NCBI GenBank assembly: GCA_022703505.1
Contig: JAKLDN010000004.1
Location: 1 to 64,000, forward strand
DNA from: Spirochaetota bacterium
Lineage (GTDB): Bacteria > Spirochaetota > Spirochaetia > Treponematales > UBA12059
Reading direction: 5' to 3'
DNA: 64,000 bases
Shown piece after piece: positions 49,652 to 58,078 of the stretch. Both the position numbers and the translations under genes were made by a program. The notes beneath the pieces were generated by a model that worked only from the letters and a program-made list of their open reading frames with translations, was not told the DNA's origin and did no database searches. Every line of letters begins with the position of its first letter. Position 1 is the stretch's first letter.

Positions 49652-51585
49652 GCCCCCGCCTCCCCGGCAGTTCGAGACGCCGGAAGCCCCGCGGATGCAC
49701 GGGACGGCGCGCCCCTGCCGAGATCCGCAAGGGCCCGGATCAGGCCCGCCTCGTCCACGATCCCCTCGGGCAGGACCAGGCCCGCCTCCCGGGCTCCCTC
49801 CGCGGCTCGGGCGCCGAAGGGCCGGGCGAGGCCCCAGGAGGGATCCCACCCGGCTCCGAAGATATACGCCGGGGTTTCCGCGGCCCGGAGCCGGCCTTCG
49901 GCCAGGACAACGACCAGGTCCGCCCGGGCCGCCTCCTCCATGGAATGGGTGGCGAACACCACGGTCCCGCCCTTCCTTCCGTAGGAGTAGACCAGTCCCA
50001 TGAGCCGTTCCCGGGATACCGGGTCCAGGGCGGACCCCGGTTCGTCCAGGAGCAGGGCCTCGGGCTCCATGGCCAGGACCGAGGCCAGGGCCAGCCGCCG
50101 CTTCTGTCCGCCCGACAGGGATCGTACGGGCCGGTCCCGGAACTCGTCGAAGGGCAGGCCCACGGCCTCCAGGGCGGAACGGACCCGGGCCACCAGGGCG
50201 GACCCCGAGAGCCCCTGATTGCGGGGCCCGAAAGAAACCTCGTCCCCCGCGTAGTACTCGAAGAGGGCCGATTCCGGACGCTGGACGGAAAGGGGGGTAC
50301 GCATCCGGAGGGCCCGGAGGTCCGTCTTCGGATCCGAGGTGTCGATCCCGAAGGAAAGGACCCTGCCCTTCTGGGGGAAAGCCAGGGCGGAAAGGAGCTG
50401 GAGCAGGCTGGATTTTCCGGAACCCGTGGCCCCCACCAGGGCGACCCGGCCGCCCCGGGGTATTCCCAGGTCGATGTCCGTCAAGGCTCGGCGCTCCTGG
50501 GGGGTGCCCGAAAGATAGCTGAGGCCCGCCCGGTCCGCCCGGAAGGCGGAAACCTCGGAACCGGAGACCAAGGGGGGCGACTCCCGTTCCGGATCCGCCC
50601 CGGCGGGCCGGTCGGGCCCGGGCGGAATGGCGGGTTCCGGGTCCAGCGGTTCGGGACGCATCCCGTCCCGGAGGGCCCGGGCCGCCCGGCGCCCCAGGTC
50701 CCCGGGCCTCTCTCCCACCACGGGCGGAAGGCCCAGAGCCCGGGCCAGGCTCCAGGACCGTGGGGGGGCCAGGCCCAGGGCGGCCAGGTTCCCCCGCCGG
50801 AAGAGCTCCTCGGGGGTTCCGTCGAAAGCCACCCGTCCCTCAGACAGGACCACGACCCGTCGGGCCCGGGCGGCCTCGTCCATGTCGTGGGTGACGTGGA
50901 TGACCGTGGCTCCCGAGGCCGCCAGGGCGTCCATCCGGTCCAGGATCTCCGACCGCCCCGCGGGATCGATCATGGAGGTAGCCTCGTCGAAGGCCAGGTG
51001 CTTAGGTCCCAGGACCAGGGCGCCGGCGACGGCCAGGCGCTGCTGCTGGCCCGCGGACAGGAAGCGGGTCGGGCTGGCGCTCTCCCGGGCCAGCCCCATC
51101 TCCTCCAGGGCGGCCCGGACCCTCTCCACCATTTCCGCCCGGGGGACGCCGAGGTTCTCGAGGCCGAAGGCGGTGTCCTCCTCAACGACGGAGGCTACGA
51201 TCTGGTCCGGGGGATTCTGGAAGACCAGGGCCAGGATCCGCCGGATGGAGCGGCGTTCCTCCGGGCGGGACGGATCCAACCCGTCCACCGCGACGGCGCC
51301 CGCAGGAGGGACGACCAGGCCGTTGAGGCAGCGGATCAGGGTACTCTTACCGGAGCCGTTCGCCCCGGCCACGGCCAGGTATTCCCCGTCTTCTATCCGA
51401 AGGTCCACGTCGACCAACGCGGGCGAGGAGGCGCCGGAATAGGTGTGGGAAAGGGATCGTATCTCGATCAACTCGGGCCCGCCGGAGGGCGCGGGATACT
51501 CACGAGGAGGGAAGGCATAGACACCTCGCGTCTCGGTCCCGACGGCCGTACGGAAGGTTCCGGGGCTTCGTCGATGCGGATCCAA
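49648..51585 (-). CDS. ecfA: Fused double ECF ATPase (EcfA-EcfA')
   Basis: 645 aa with two ABC domains in one chain. Domain 1: Walker A GANGSGKST, Q-loop region FQNPPDQIVA, signature LSAGQQQRLAVAGAL, Walker B HLAFDEATSMID. Domain 2: Walker A GATGSGKSS, signature LSGGQKRRLALASVL, Walker B ALLLDEPGSALD. A Pro/Glu-rich linker of about 60 residues joins them. Most ECF systems use two separate genes. The start is uncertain: TTG at 51585 or TTG at 51471 (LIEIRSLSHTYSG); no ATG fits. Confidence 0.88.
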   Translation of the reverse strand: MDPHRRSPGTFRTAVGTETRGVYAFPPREYPAPSGGPELIEIRSLSHTYSGASSPALVDVDLRIEDGEYLAVAGANGSGKSTLIRCLNGLVVPPAGAVAVDGLDPSRPEERRSIRRILALVFQNPPDQIVASVVEEDTAFGLENLGVPRAEMVERVRAALEEMGLARESASPTRFLSAGQQQRLAVAGALVLGPKHLAFDEATSMIDPAGRSEILDRMDALAASGATVIHVTHDMDEAARARRVVVLSEGRVAFDGTPEELFRRGNLAALGLAPPRSWSLARALGLPPVVGERPGDLGRRAARALRDGMRPEPLDPEPAIPPGPDRPAGADPERESPPLVSGSEVSAFRADRAGLSYLSGTPQERRALTDIDLGIPRGGRVALVGATGSGKSSLLQLLSALAFPQKGRVLSFGIDTSDPKTDLRALRMRTPLSVQRPESALFEYYAGDEVSFGPRNQGLSGSALVARVRSALEAVGLPFDEFRDRPVRSLSGGQKRRLALASVLAMEPEALLLDEPGSALDPVSRERLMGLVYSYGRKGGTVVFATHSMEEAARADLVVVLAEGRLRAAETPAYIFGAGWDPSWGLARPFGARAAEGAREAGLVLPEGIVDEAGLIRALADLGRGAPSRASAGLPASRTAGEAGA

Positions 51586-51618
51586 GCGCCGTGGTCAAGG
51601 TACGCGTTCCCGGGGGAT

Positions 51619-51647
51619 TTGTCAAGAAAACCCTCGTCCGCTAGAGT
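51619..51647 (+). promoter_or_regulatory. Leaderless-type promoter of the methyltransferase gene
   Basis: TTGTCA (51619-51624), 17-bp spacer, TAGAGT (51642-51647), then 6 bases to the ATG at 51654. The -35 box overlaps a minus-strand TTGACA (51620-51625) that probably serves ecfA with TACCTT. Confidence 0.6.
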
Positions 51648-51653
51648 GGGGGC

Positions 51654-52310
51654 ATGACCTGTCCCGTCTGCGGCCGCCGGGAACCCCGGAACCCCGATGC
51701 CCCGCCCTGGGCCCTCGTGCGGGACGCCTCGTATTTCCGGTGCCCCCGGTGCTCCTACGTATACCTAGACCGGAACCTCCTGCCCACGCCGGAGGAGGAG
51801 AAGGCCCGTTACCTCCTGCACCGGAACGATCCCGAGGATCCCGGCTACCGCTCCTACCTGGAGGATTTCATCCGGAAGGCGGTCCTGCCCTTCGCCCCGC
51901 CGGAGGGCAGGATCCTGGACTTCGGGTCCGGGCCCGTGCCCGTCCTGGCCCGCCTGCTCTCGGACCGGGGGTACCGGGTCTCCGCGTACGATCCCTTCTT
52001 CGCCCCGGACCGCACGGCTCGGACCGGCCCCTTCGACCTGATCGCCCTCCACGAGGTGGCCGAGCACCTGGCCCGCCCGTACTTCGAGCTCGCCCGGATC
52101 GCCCGGGCCCTGGCCCCCGGGGGCCGTCTGGCGATCCGGACGCGCTTCGCTCCGGAGGATCCCGGGGACTTCCGGACCTGGTGGTACCGGGAGGATCCCA
52201 CCCACGTGGGATTCTTCGGGAGCCGCTCCTTCGCGGCCCTGGCCGGACGGCTGGGGATGTCGGTGGATCTGGACGACGGCCGGGAGACCCTGGTGCTACG
52301 AAGCTTGTGA
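51654..52310 (+). CDS. SAM-dependent methyltransferase with zinc-ribbon start
   Basis: 218 aa. N-terminal zinc ribbon: MTCPVCGRREP and FRCPRCSYVYLDR. Class I methyltransferase core: ILDFGSGPVPVLARLLSDRGYRVSAYDPFF (SAM loop), FDLIALHEVAEHLARP and LAPGGRLAIRTR. Relatives of the Methyltransf_23 type often modify small molecules or sugars. The substrate is unknown. No SD; the ATG is the predicted transcript start. Confidence 0.87.
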   Translation: MTCPVCGRREPRNPDAPPWALVRDASYFRCPRCSYVYLDRNLLPTPEEEKARYLLHRNDPEDPGYRSYLEDFIRKAVLPFAPPEGRILDFGSGPVPVLARLLSDRGYRVSAYDPFFAPDRTARTGPFDLIALHEVAEHLARPYFELARIARALAPGGRLAIRTRFAPEDPGDFRTWWYREDPTHVGFFGSRSFAALAGRLGMSVDLDDGRETLVLRSL

Positions 52311-52316
52311 AGGGAT

Positions 52317-53651
52317 TCAGAGCTCCGCGGTCCCCAGGGCCTTCCTCCATCGGCCGCCCCGGAACCAGGCGAGTCCCGCCAGGGCCGTGGCCAGGTTGGA
52401 CACGAACATGGCTATCCAGATGGACATGGGTCCCATCCCGGCCAGGAAGGCCAGGGCGTAGGCCAGGGGTACCCGGACTATCCAGAGCCGGACGACGGAC
52501 AGGACCATGATGACCCGGGTGTCCCCGGCACCCTGGAAGGCCCCGGACAGCACCAGGTAGAGGCAGAAGAAGAGGACCGAGGGCGCCACGACCTTGAACA
52601 TGAGGTCCCCGACGGCCACCGCCTCCGGGTCGGCCACGAAAAACCGCACCAGGTGCCCGCCGAACGCGACCGACGCCGCCAAGGGCAGGCCCACCAGGAC
52701 CAGACAGAGGCGAAGGGCGGATCCTACGACCCGGGCCGCCCGGTCCTCGTCCCGGGCCCCCAGGGCCTGGCCGACCAGGGTGGTGGTCGCCACGGACAGA
52801 CCGTGGGCGGGAAGGTCGAAGAGGCCGATCAGTCGGTTCCCGACCCCGAAGGCGGCGATGGCCCCGGTCCCGAAGAGGTTCACCACCCCCTGGAGGACCG
52901 TGAAGCCCAGGGCGGACAGGGCCTGGCCGACCGAGGAAGGCAGGCCGATGCGGAGGATCAGGGCCGCGGCCTTGGGATCCGGCCGGAGGAGGGCGGGCCG
53001 CAGGCGCAGGGGCCCCCTTCCCTTCGCCAGGATGCGCAGGGAGAGGAAGGCCCCCAGGCCCTGGGAGAGGACCGTCGCGACTGCGGCGCCGGCTACCGAC
53101 AGGGCCGGGATCGGACCGAAGCCGAAGATGAGCAGGGGATCCAAAACCAGGTTGGCCAGGACGGCGGTCAGGTGGACCTTCAGGGGGGTCACGGTGTCCC
53201 CGATCGCGGAAAAGGACGATTGGAGCAGGAAGTAGGCGAACATGAAGGGCATGCCGCCCAGTACGATGCGCAGGTAGGTCAGGGCCGGTCCGAGGACCTC
53301 CGGGGGGGTGTTGAGCAGGCGGAGTATAGGGCGGGCGAGAACCAGGCCCGAGAGGGTCAGGACCCCGGACGCGGCGGCGAGGATGACCGCGGTCTGGTTC
53401 ATGTAGAAGTTCATCCGCTCCGCGTCGCCCCGGCCCTTCACCTGGGCGATCAGGGTCGTCCCGGCGCCCGAAAGCCCCGTGGCGAAGATGATCAGGAAGA
53501 ACACCAGGCTGGTCGACACGGAGGGCGCGGAGATCTCCGCGGAACCCAGCTTTCCCAGGAAGAAGGCGTCCGTCAGGTTGTAGAGGGTCTCCACCAGGCT
53601 GCCCGCCATCGCGGGGGCCGCGATCCTGAGGATCCTCCTGGCTTCCGTCAT
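52317..53651 (-). CDS. MATE-family multidrug/sodium antiporter
   Basis: 444 aa with 12 TM segments in two similar halves. Marks: IAAPAMAGSLVETLYNLTDAFFLGKLG, then LIGLFDLPAHGLSVATTTLVGQALGARDEDRA in the second half. It exports cationic drugs or metabolites. ATG 53651 matches the usual N-terminus MTEARRILRIAAPA; a longer frame is unlikely. The -10 box lies 6 bases before the ATG. Confidence 0.92.
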   Translation of the reverse strand: MTEARRILRIAAPAMAGSLVETLYNLTDAFFLGKLGSAEISAPSVSTSLVFFLIIFATGLSGAGTTLIAQVKGRGDAERMNFYMNQTAVILAAASGVLTLSGLVLARPILRLLNTPPEVLGPALTYLRIVLGGMPFMFAYFLLQSSFSAIGDTVTPLKVHLTAVLANLVLDPLLIFGFGPIPALSVAGAAVATVLSQGLGAFLSLRILAKGRGPLRLRPALLRPDPKAAALILRIGLPSSVGQALSALGFTVLQGVVNLFGTGAIAAFGVGNRLIGLFDLPAHGLSVATTTLVGQALGARDEDRAARVVGSALRLCLVLVGLPLAASVAFGGHLVRFFVADPEAVAVGDLMFKVVAPSVLFFCLYLVLSGAFQGAGDTRVIMVLSVVRLWIVRVPLAYALAFLAGMGPMSIWIAMFVSNLATALAGLAWFRGGRWRKALGTAEL

Positions 53652-53657
53652 GCCGCC

Positions 53658-53686
53658 AGAGTAGCCGCCCGGGCCCGGCATGTCCA
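53658..53686 (-). promoter_or_regulatory. Leaderless-type promoter of the MATE gene
   Basis: On the minus strand: TGGACA (53681-53686), 17-bp spacer, TACTCT (53658-53663), then 6 bases to the ATG. No SD. Confidence 0.65.
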
Positions 53687-53702
53687 GGGAGCCCGGGTTC
53701 GA

Positions 53703-53731
53703 TTGACGAGTATTCCCCTTCCGGTTAGACT
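53703..53731 (+). promoter_or_regulatory. Short-leader promoter of the DAACS symporter gene
   Basis: TTGACG (53703-53708), 17-bp spacer, TAGACT (53726-53731), then 9 bases to the ATG at 53741. No SD. Confidence 0.65.
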
Positions 53732-53740
53732 CGGCGAAGT

Positions 53741-54970
53741 ATGAAGATTTGGCTGAAACTGCTCATCGGGACCCTGCTGGGCACCTTCCTGGGTCTCCTC
53801 CTGCCCTCCGGCTCCCCGACGGACGCCACCCTGGGGATCCTCTTCGAGCTAGCGATCCGGGGCGGACGGTACATCTTCCTTCCCTTGATCTTCTTCTCCG
53901 TCCCGATCGCGGTTTTCGAGCTCTACGAGGACAGGAAGCTGGGTCCGACCCTGGGCAAGGCCGCCCTGATCTCGGCCGTCTCGGTCTTCGCCGCGTCGAT
54001 CCTGGGCGCCGTGGGCGCTTTCGTGCTTCAGCCGGATCGCATTCCCCTGGTCAGCGAGACCTCCGCGGTGGAGCCCCTGGCCTCGGCGGGGGACATCATC
54101 CTGGGGCTGTTTCCCCGCAACGCCTTCCAGGCTCTCGTCTCCGGCGGGGACGGACTGGCCCCCCTGCTCATCCTGGCGGTGATCCTGGGTCTGGCCTTTT
54201 CCTTCGACCAGGCGGTCACCAAGCCCGTGATCGGGATGTTCGACTCCCTCTCCCGGATCCTCTACCAGATCAACTCCTTCTTCGTCGAGATCCTGGCCGT
54301 CTTCTCGATCGCCGCGGCGGCGTACAACGCCCGGGCCTTCCGGACGGTCCTGGAGCTGTCGCTGTATCGGAGTCTGCTGCTCTCCGTGGCCGCGGAGGTC
54401 CTCTTCACGGTGCTCATCGTCCTGCCGGGCATCCTCTACTTCGCGGGGGGCCGGAAGAATCCCTTCCGCATACTCTACGGACTGGCCGGACCGGCCCTGG
54501 CCGCGGTCGTCTCGGGGGACCTCTTCTTCTGCGCAGGAACCCTGGTCAAGCACGGCAAGGAAAACCTGGGGATCCGGCGGAGATCCGGGACCCTGACCCT
54601 GCCCGTCGCCCTCCTGCTGGGCCGGGCCGGCACCGCCCTGGTCACCTCGACGAGCTTCATCGTCGTCCTGAACTCCTTCTCCAACATCGGGCTGACGGCG
54701 GAGAACCTTCTCTGGCTCCTCCTGTTCGTCCCCCTGTCCGCCTTCCTCCTGGGATCCGCCCCGGGCCGGGGACCCGCGGCCGCCCTGGCCCTGCTCTCGG
54801 GCCTGTACGGACGGGGCTTCGAGACGGGACACCTCCTCCTGGTCCAGGCCGCGATACCCCTCCTGCTGGCGGGCGCGTTCCTGGACGCGGTCTGGGCGGG
54901 CTGCGTATCCTGGCTGACCGCCCGCTCGGAGGGCCTGGCCGCGGAGCGCGAGGTGCGGAGATACATTTAG
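53741..54970 (+). CDS. Dicarboxylate/amino acid:cation symporter (DAACS family)
   Basis: 409 aa. GltP-like membrane protein: WLKLLIGTLLGTFLGLLLP, GGRYIFLPLIFFSVPIAVFELYEDRKLGPTLGKAALISA, and hairpin loops HP1/HP2 near VTSTSFIVVLNSFSNIGL. It imports dicarboxylates or acidic amino acids with Na+ or H+. Some canonical residues of the substrate site (NMDGT) are not visible, so specificity is open. The EIIA gene follows after its own promoter. Confidence 0.85.
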   Translation: MKIWLKLLIGTLLGTFLGLLLPSGSPTDATLGILFELAIRGGRYIFLPLIFFSVPIAVFELYEDRKLGPTLGKAALISAVSVFAASILGAVGAFVLQPDRIPLVSETSAVEPLASAGDIILGLFPRNAFQALVSGGDGLAPLLILAVILGLAFSFDQAVTKPVIGMFDSLSRILYQINSFFVEILAVFSIAAAAYNARAFRTVLELSLYRSLLLSVAAEVLFTVLIVLPGILYFAGGRKNPFRILYGLAGPALAAVVSGDLFFCAGTLVKHGKENLGIRRRSGTLTLPVALLLGRAGTALVTSTSFIVVLNSFSNIGLTAENLLWLLLFVPLSAFLLGSAPGRGPAAALALLSGLYGRGFETGHLLLVQAAIPLLLAGAFLDAVWAGCVSWLTARSEGLAAEREVRRYI

Positions 54971-54974
54971 CAAA

Positions 54975-55003
54975 TTGACTTTCCGCATGGCCGACCCTAC
55001 AAT
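54975..55003 (+). promoter_or_regulatory. Leaderless-type promoter of the EIIA gene
   Basis: TTGACT (54975-54980), 17-bp spacer, TACAAT (54998-55003), then 6 bases to the ATG at 55010. No SD. Confidence 0.75.
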
Positions 55004-55009
55004 CCTCCC

Positions 55010-55456
55010 ATGAACCTCCGCACCGTACTGAACGAGAAATCCATCGCCCTGCACCTGAAGGGCAGGACCAAGGACGAGATCATCCGGGAACTCCTGGAAG
55101 TCCTGGTCAAGAACGGGTCCGTGTCGTCCTTCGAGAAGGCCTACCAGGGCATCCTGGAGCGGGAACGCAAGATGTCCACGGGGATGAAGCACGGGATCGC
55201 CCTGCCCCACGGAAAGACGGACGCGGTGAAGGACCTGGCGGCCTGCGTCGGCGTGTCGGACTTCCCGATCGACTATGAATCCCTGGACGGAAAGCCCTGC
55301 CGGATCTTCATCATGCTCCTCTCCCCCCCCGCCAAGACGGGCCCGCATCTCCAGTTCCTGGCGGAGGTGAGTCTCCTGTTCCGGTCCGCGGCCAAGCGGG
55401 AAGCCCTTTTGGCGGCGGAGAATCCCGGCGCCGTCCTCCGGGCCCTTTCCGAATGA
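55010..55456 (+). CDS. ptsN: PTS EIIA protein, fructose/nitrogen type (PtsN-like)
   Basis: 148 aa, a stand-alone EIIA of the mannitol/fructose fold. The phosphorylated His is in KHGIALPHGKTDAV. Other marks: LEVLVKNGSVSSFEKAYQGILERERKMSTGM and IFIMLLSPPAKTGPHLQFLAEVSLLFR. No EIIB or EIIC is nearby, so it is probably regulatory. With ptsI at 24211 it suggests a PTS used for signalling. Confidence 0.9.
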   Translation: MNLRTVLNEKSIALHLKGRTKDEIIRELLEVLVKNGSVSSFEKAYQGILERERKMSTGMKHGIALPHGKTDAVKDLAACVGVSDFPIDYESLDGKPCRIFIMLLSPPAKTGPHLQFLAEVSLLFRSAAKREALLAAENPGAVLRALSE

Positions 55457-55499
55457 GCCGAAGCCGCGCGGCCCGGGCAGAGGGCGCGGGGTGAAGAAC

Positions 55500-55542
55500 A
55501 ACGGGCCGCCAGGGAAGAGATTCCCGGGCGGCCCGTCCGTTT
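55500..55542. terminator. Hairpin between ptsN and groES
   Basis: acgggccgcc pairs with gggcggcccgt around an inner gggaa/ttccc stem. It separates two convergent genes; on the minus strand it runs into a T-rich stretch after groES. Confidence 0.6.
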
Positions 55543-55560
55543 GCGGAGCTTCGCGAGAGG

Positions 55561-55827
55561 TCAGTCGATGACGGCCAGGATGTCGGACATCTTGACGATG
55601 AGATGGTCCGCGCCTTCCACCTTGATCTGGGTTCCGGCGTACTTGTCGTACATCACCTTCTCGCCCGCCTTGACCTTGATGACGTCCGCGTCGGTTCCCA
55701 CGGCGACCACCACGCCGGTCTGGGTCTTCTCCTGGGCGGTCTGCGGGATGATGATCCCGCCGGCGGTTTTCGCCTCGCTCTCCTGGATCTTGATGAGCAC
55801 GCGATCGCCCAACGGTTTCACTTTCAT
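55561..55827 (-). CDS. groES: Co-chaperonin GroES (Hsp10)
   Basis: 88 aa, complete. Canonical start MKVKPLGDRVLIKIQESEAKTAGGIIIPQTAQEKTQTG with the mobile loop, then KVKAGEKVMYDKYAGTQIKVEGADHLIVKMSDILAVID. It forms the heptameric lid of GroEL. AGGAGG precedes the ATG. No groEL is adjacent, unlike the usual bicistronic operon. Confidence 0.97.
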   Translation of the reverse strand: MKVKPLGDRVLIKIQESEAKTAGGIIIPQTAQEKTQTGVVVAVGTDADVIKVKAGEKVMYDKYAGTQIKVEGADHLIVKMSDILAVID

Positions 55828-55877
55828 GACGTAATCCTCCTGAGAACTGGGTCTGGGTTGTACGTAGGATAGGCAAA

Positions 55878-55907
55878 AATATACGAAAACCTGCCCGCCC
55901 GGGTCAA
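55878..55907 (-). promoter_or_regulatory. Promoter of groES
   Basis: On the minus strand: TTGACC (55902-55907), 18-bp spacer, TATATT (55878-55883). Leader of about 45 bases with AGGAGG. No CIRCE-type repeat was seen. Confidence 0.6.
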
Positions 55908-56003
55908 GGAGTCATCGATCTCCCGAACCCCTTCGAGTGGCCGGAGGATCATTTTTTCGGTAGATTCAAACCGTAAGACCCCATCGCCCTCAAGGGAGAA
56001 CCT

Positions 56004-57953
56004 ATGCCCGGCAAGAAAAAGACCTCTTGGGACAAGAATCTCATGAAACCCCGGACTCCGGGAGGAAAGGTGCCCAACCTCCCTCCCGGGTTCAACGGGT
56101 GGAGGCTGTCCCTCATATACATGGGGATGACCCTGCTCATGATCATCCTGTTCAACTGGTACATGGTCTCCTCGGACGAGACGGTCATCCCCTTCAGCGA
56201 CTTCAAGTCCAGGATCGACTCCGGGGAAATCGTACGGGTCGAGATGGATTCGTCCTGGTATCGGGGATACGTGCACTCCGAGTCCACGGCGGAAGGGCAG
56301 CCCTCCCTCTGGCCCCGCCGGATGGTTTCCAGCCCCGCCCTCCCCGCGGACAAACTGGCCTACAAGACCGTGCCGGTCTACGATCCGGACTTCACCAAGC
56401 TCCTGGACAGCAGGGCCGTGGTCTACTCGTCCGTACCCCGGGAGGGGAACGCGATGGTCTCGATCCTCCTCAACTGGGTATTGCCCTTCGGGGCCATATT
56501 CCTCCTGTGGAGGCTTCTGCAGAAGCGGCTGTCCAACGTGAACTCCAACGTCCTGGCCTTCGGCCAGAACAAGGCCATGATCGTGGCCGAGGGGGACGTC
56601 AAGGCGAGGTTCACGGACGTGGCCGGGGTGGACGAGGCCAAGGAGGAGCTGGTCGAGGTCGTGGACTTCCTCAAGTCCCCCAAGAAGTACACGGACATCG
56701 GCGGCAAGATCCCCAAGGGGGTCCTCCTGGTGGGCCCCCCGGGAACGGGCAAGACCCTCCTGGCCCGGGCCGTGGCCGGGGAGGCGGGGGTGCCCTTCTT
56801 CCGGATGAGCGGCGCGGAGTTCGTGGAGATGTTCGTGGGCGTGGGAGCCTCCCGGGTCCGGGACCTCTTCCGGCAGGCCCGGGAGAAGGCCCCCTGCATC
56901 ATCTTCATCGACGAGCTGGACGCCATCGGAAAGAGCCGGATCTCCGGCCCCATGGGAGGCAACGACGAGCGGGAGCAGACCCTGAACCAGCTCCTGGTGG
57001 AGATGGACGGCTTCGACGCGACCAGCGGGCTCATCATCCTGGCCGCCACCAACCGGCCCGACGTCCTGGACCCCGCCCTCCTCCGGCCCGGGCGCTTCGA
57101 CCGGCAGGTCATGGTGGACCGCCCGGACCTGATCGGCCGCCAGGCCATCCTGGCCATCCACGCCAAGGCGGTCAAGCTGGACGAGGCCGTGGACCTGGGC
57201 GATGTGGCCCGCTCGACCCCGGGCTTCGTGGGGGCGGACCTGGCCAACATCGTGAACGAGGCGGCACTCCTGGCTGTGCGGGGTGGACGGAGGAAGGTGG
57301 CCCAGCGGGACTTCGAGGCGGCCATCGAGAAGGTGGTCACGGGGCTGGAGAAGAAGAGCCGGGTCATGAATCCCGAGGAGCGGAAGGCCATAGCCTACCA
57401 CGAGGCGGGCCACGCCCTGGTGGCGGCCTTCACGGAGGGCTCGGACCCGGTCCAGAAGGTCTCCATCGTGCCCCGGGGCTTCGGGGCCCTGGGTTTCACC
57501 CTGCAGATGCCCACTGAGGACCGGTACGTGGTGACCGAGGGCCAGCTCCTGGGCCAGATCGACGTGCTCATGGGCGGCCGGGCCGCGGAGGAGATCGTCT
57601 TCGGGCGGATCTCCACCGGGGCGGCCAGCGACATCACCAAGGCCACGGACATCGCCCGCAGGATGATCACCGACTACGGGATGTCCGAACGCTTCCGGAA
57701 CGTGGCCCTGACCAAGCGGGGAACCGGGATGGGGGGAGTCCAGGACGCCTTCCTGACCCGGGAATACAGCGAGGAGACCCAGCGCTACGTGGACGACGAG
57801 GTGGCCAAGATCATAGCCGAGCGCTACGCCCTGGCCCTGAAGACCCTGCGGGACCGGAAGGCCCTGTTGGACACGGTGTCCGCGGAGCTCCTGGAAAAGG
57901 AGACCCTGGACGCGGCTCGGTTCCGGGAACTCGTGGGAACGACAACGGTATAG
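56004..57953 (+). CDS. ftsH: ATP-dependent zinc metalloprotease FtsH
   Basis: 649 aa. Two N-terminal TM segments (about residues 34-54 and 151-170) flank a periplasmic domain. AAA module: Walker A GPPGTGKT (244-251), Walker [35 protein letters not shown]. Zinc site HEAGH at 466-470 with the third ligand Asp in the later [11 protein letters not shown] helix region. It degrades misfolded membrane and short-lived cytosolic proteins. GGGAGA precedes the ATG. Confidence 0.97.
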   Translation: MPGKKKTSWDKNLMKPRTPGGKVPNLPPGFNGWRLSLIYMGMTLLMIILFNWYMVSSDETVIPFSDFKSRIDSGEIVRVEMDSSWYRGYVHSESTAEGQPSLWPRRMVSSPALPADKLAYKTVPVYDPDFTKLLDSRAVVYSSVPREGNAMVSILLNWVLPFGAIFLLWRLLQKRLSNVNSNVLAFGQNKAMIVAEGDVKARFTDVAGVDEAKEELVEVVDFLKSPKKYTDIGGKIPKGVLLVGPPGTGKTLLARAVAGEAGVPFFRMSGAEFVEMFVGVGASRVRDLFRQAREKAPCIIFIDELDAIGKSRISGPMGGNDEREQTLNQLLVEMDGFDATSGLIILAATNRPDVLDPALLRPGRFDRQVMVDRPDLIGRQAILAIHAKAVKLDEAVDLGDVARSTPGFVGADLANIVNEAALLAVRGGRRKVAQRDFEAAIEKVVTGLEKKSRVMNPEERKAIAYHEAGHALVAAFTEGSDPVQKVSIVPRGFGALGFTLQMPTEDRYVVTEGQLLGQIDVLMGGRAAEEIVFGRISTGAASDITKATDIARRMITDYGMSERFRNVALTKRGTGMGGVQDAFLTREYSEETQRYVDDEVAKIIAERYALALKTLRDRKALLDTVSAELLEKETLDAARFRELVGTTTV

Positions 57954-57974
57954 GACATTTCAACAAATGTCCTA
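57951..57974. promoter_or_regulatory. Perfect 10-bp inverted repeat upstream of the symporter promoter
   Basis: taggacattt, loop caac, aaatgtccta. It starts at the ftsH stop codon and ends 9 bases before the -35 box of the next gene. It could be an operator or the ftsH 3' hairpin; no T-run. Confidence 0.5.
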
Positions 57975-57982
57975 GTACTCGC

Positions 57983-58011
57983 TTGACATTGTCTTAGTTT
58001 CATCGTAGCTT
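57983..58011 (+). promoter_or_regulatory. Promoter of the SSS symporter gene
   Basis: TTGACA (57983-57988), 17-bp spacer, TAGCTT (58006-58011); the leader of about 60 bases contains GGGGAGGT. Confidence 0.6.
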
Positions 58012-58078
58012 GACCGAAACGGGTTCAAGGGCCGGCCGGGAATGTTCCGGCCGAAACCCCGCCCCCGGGGAGGTCGAT

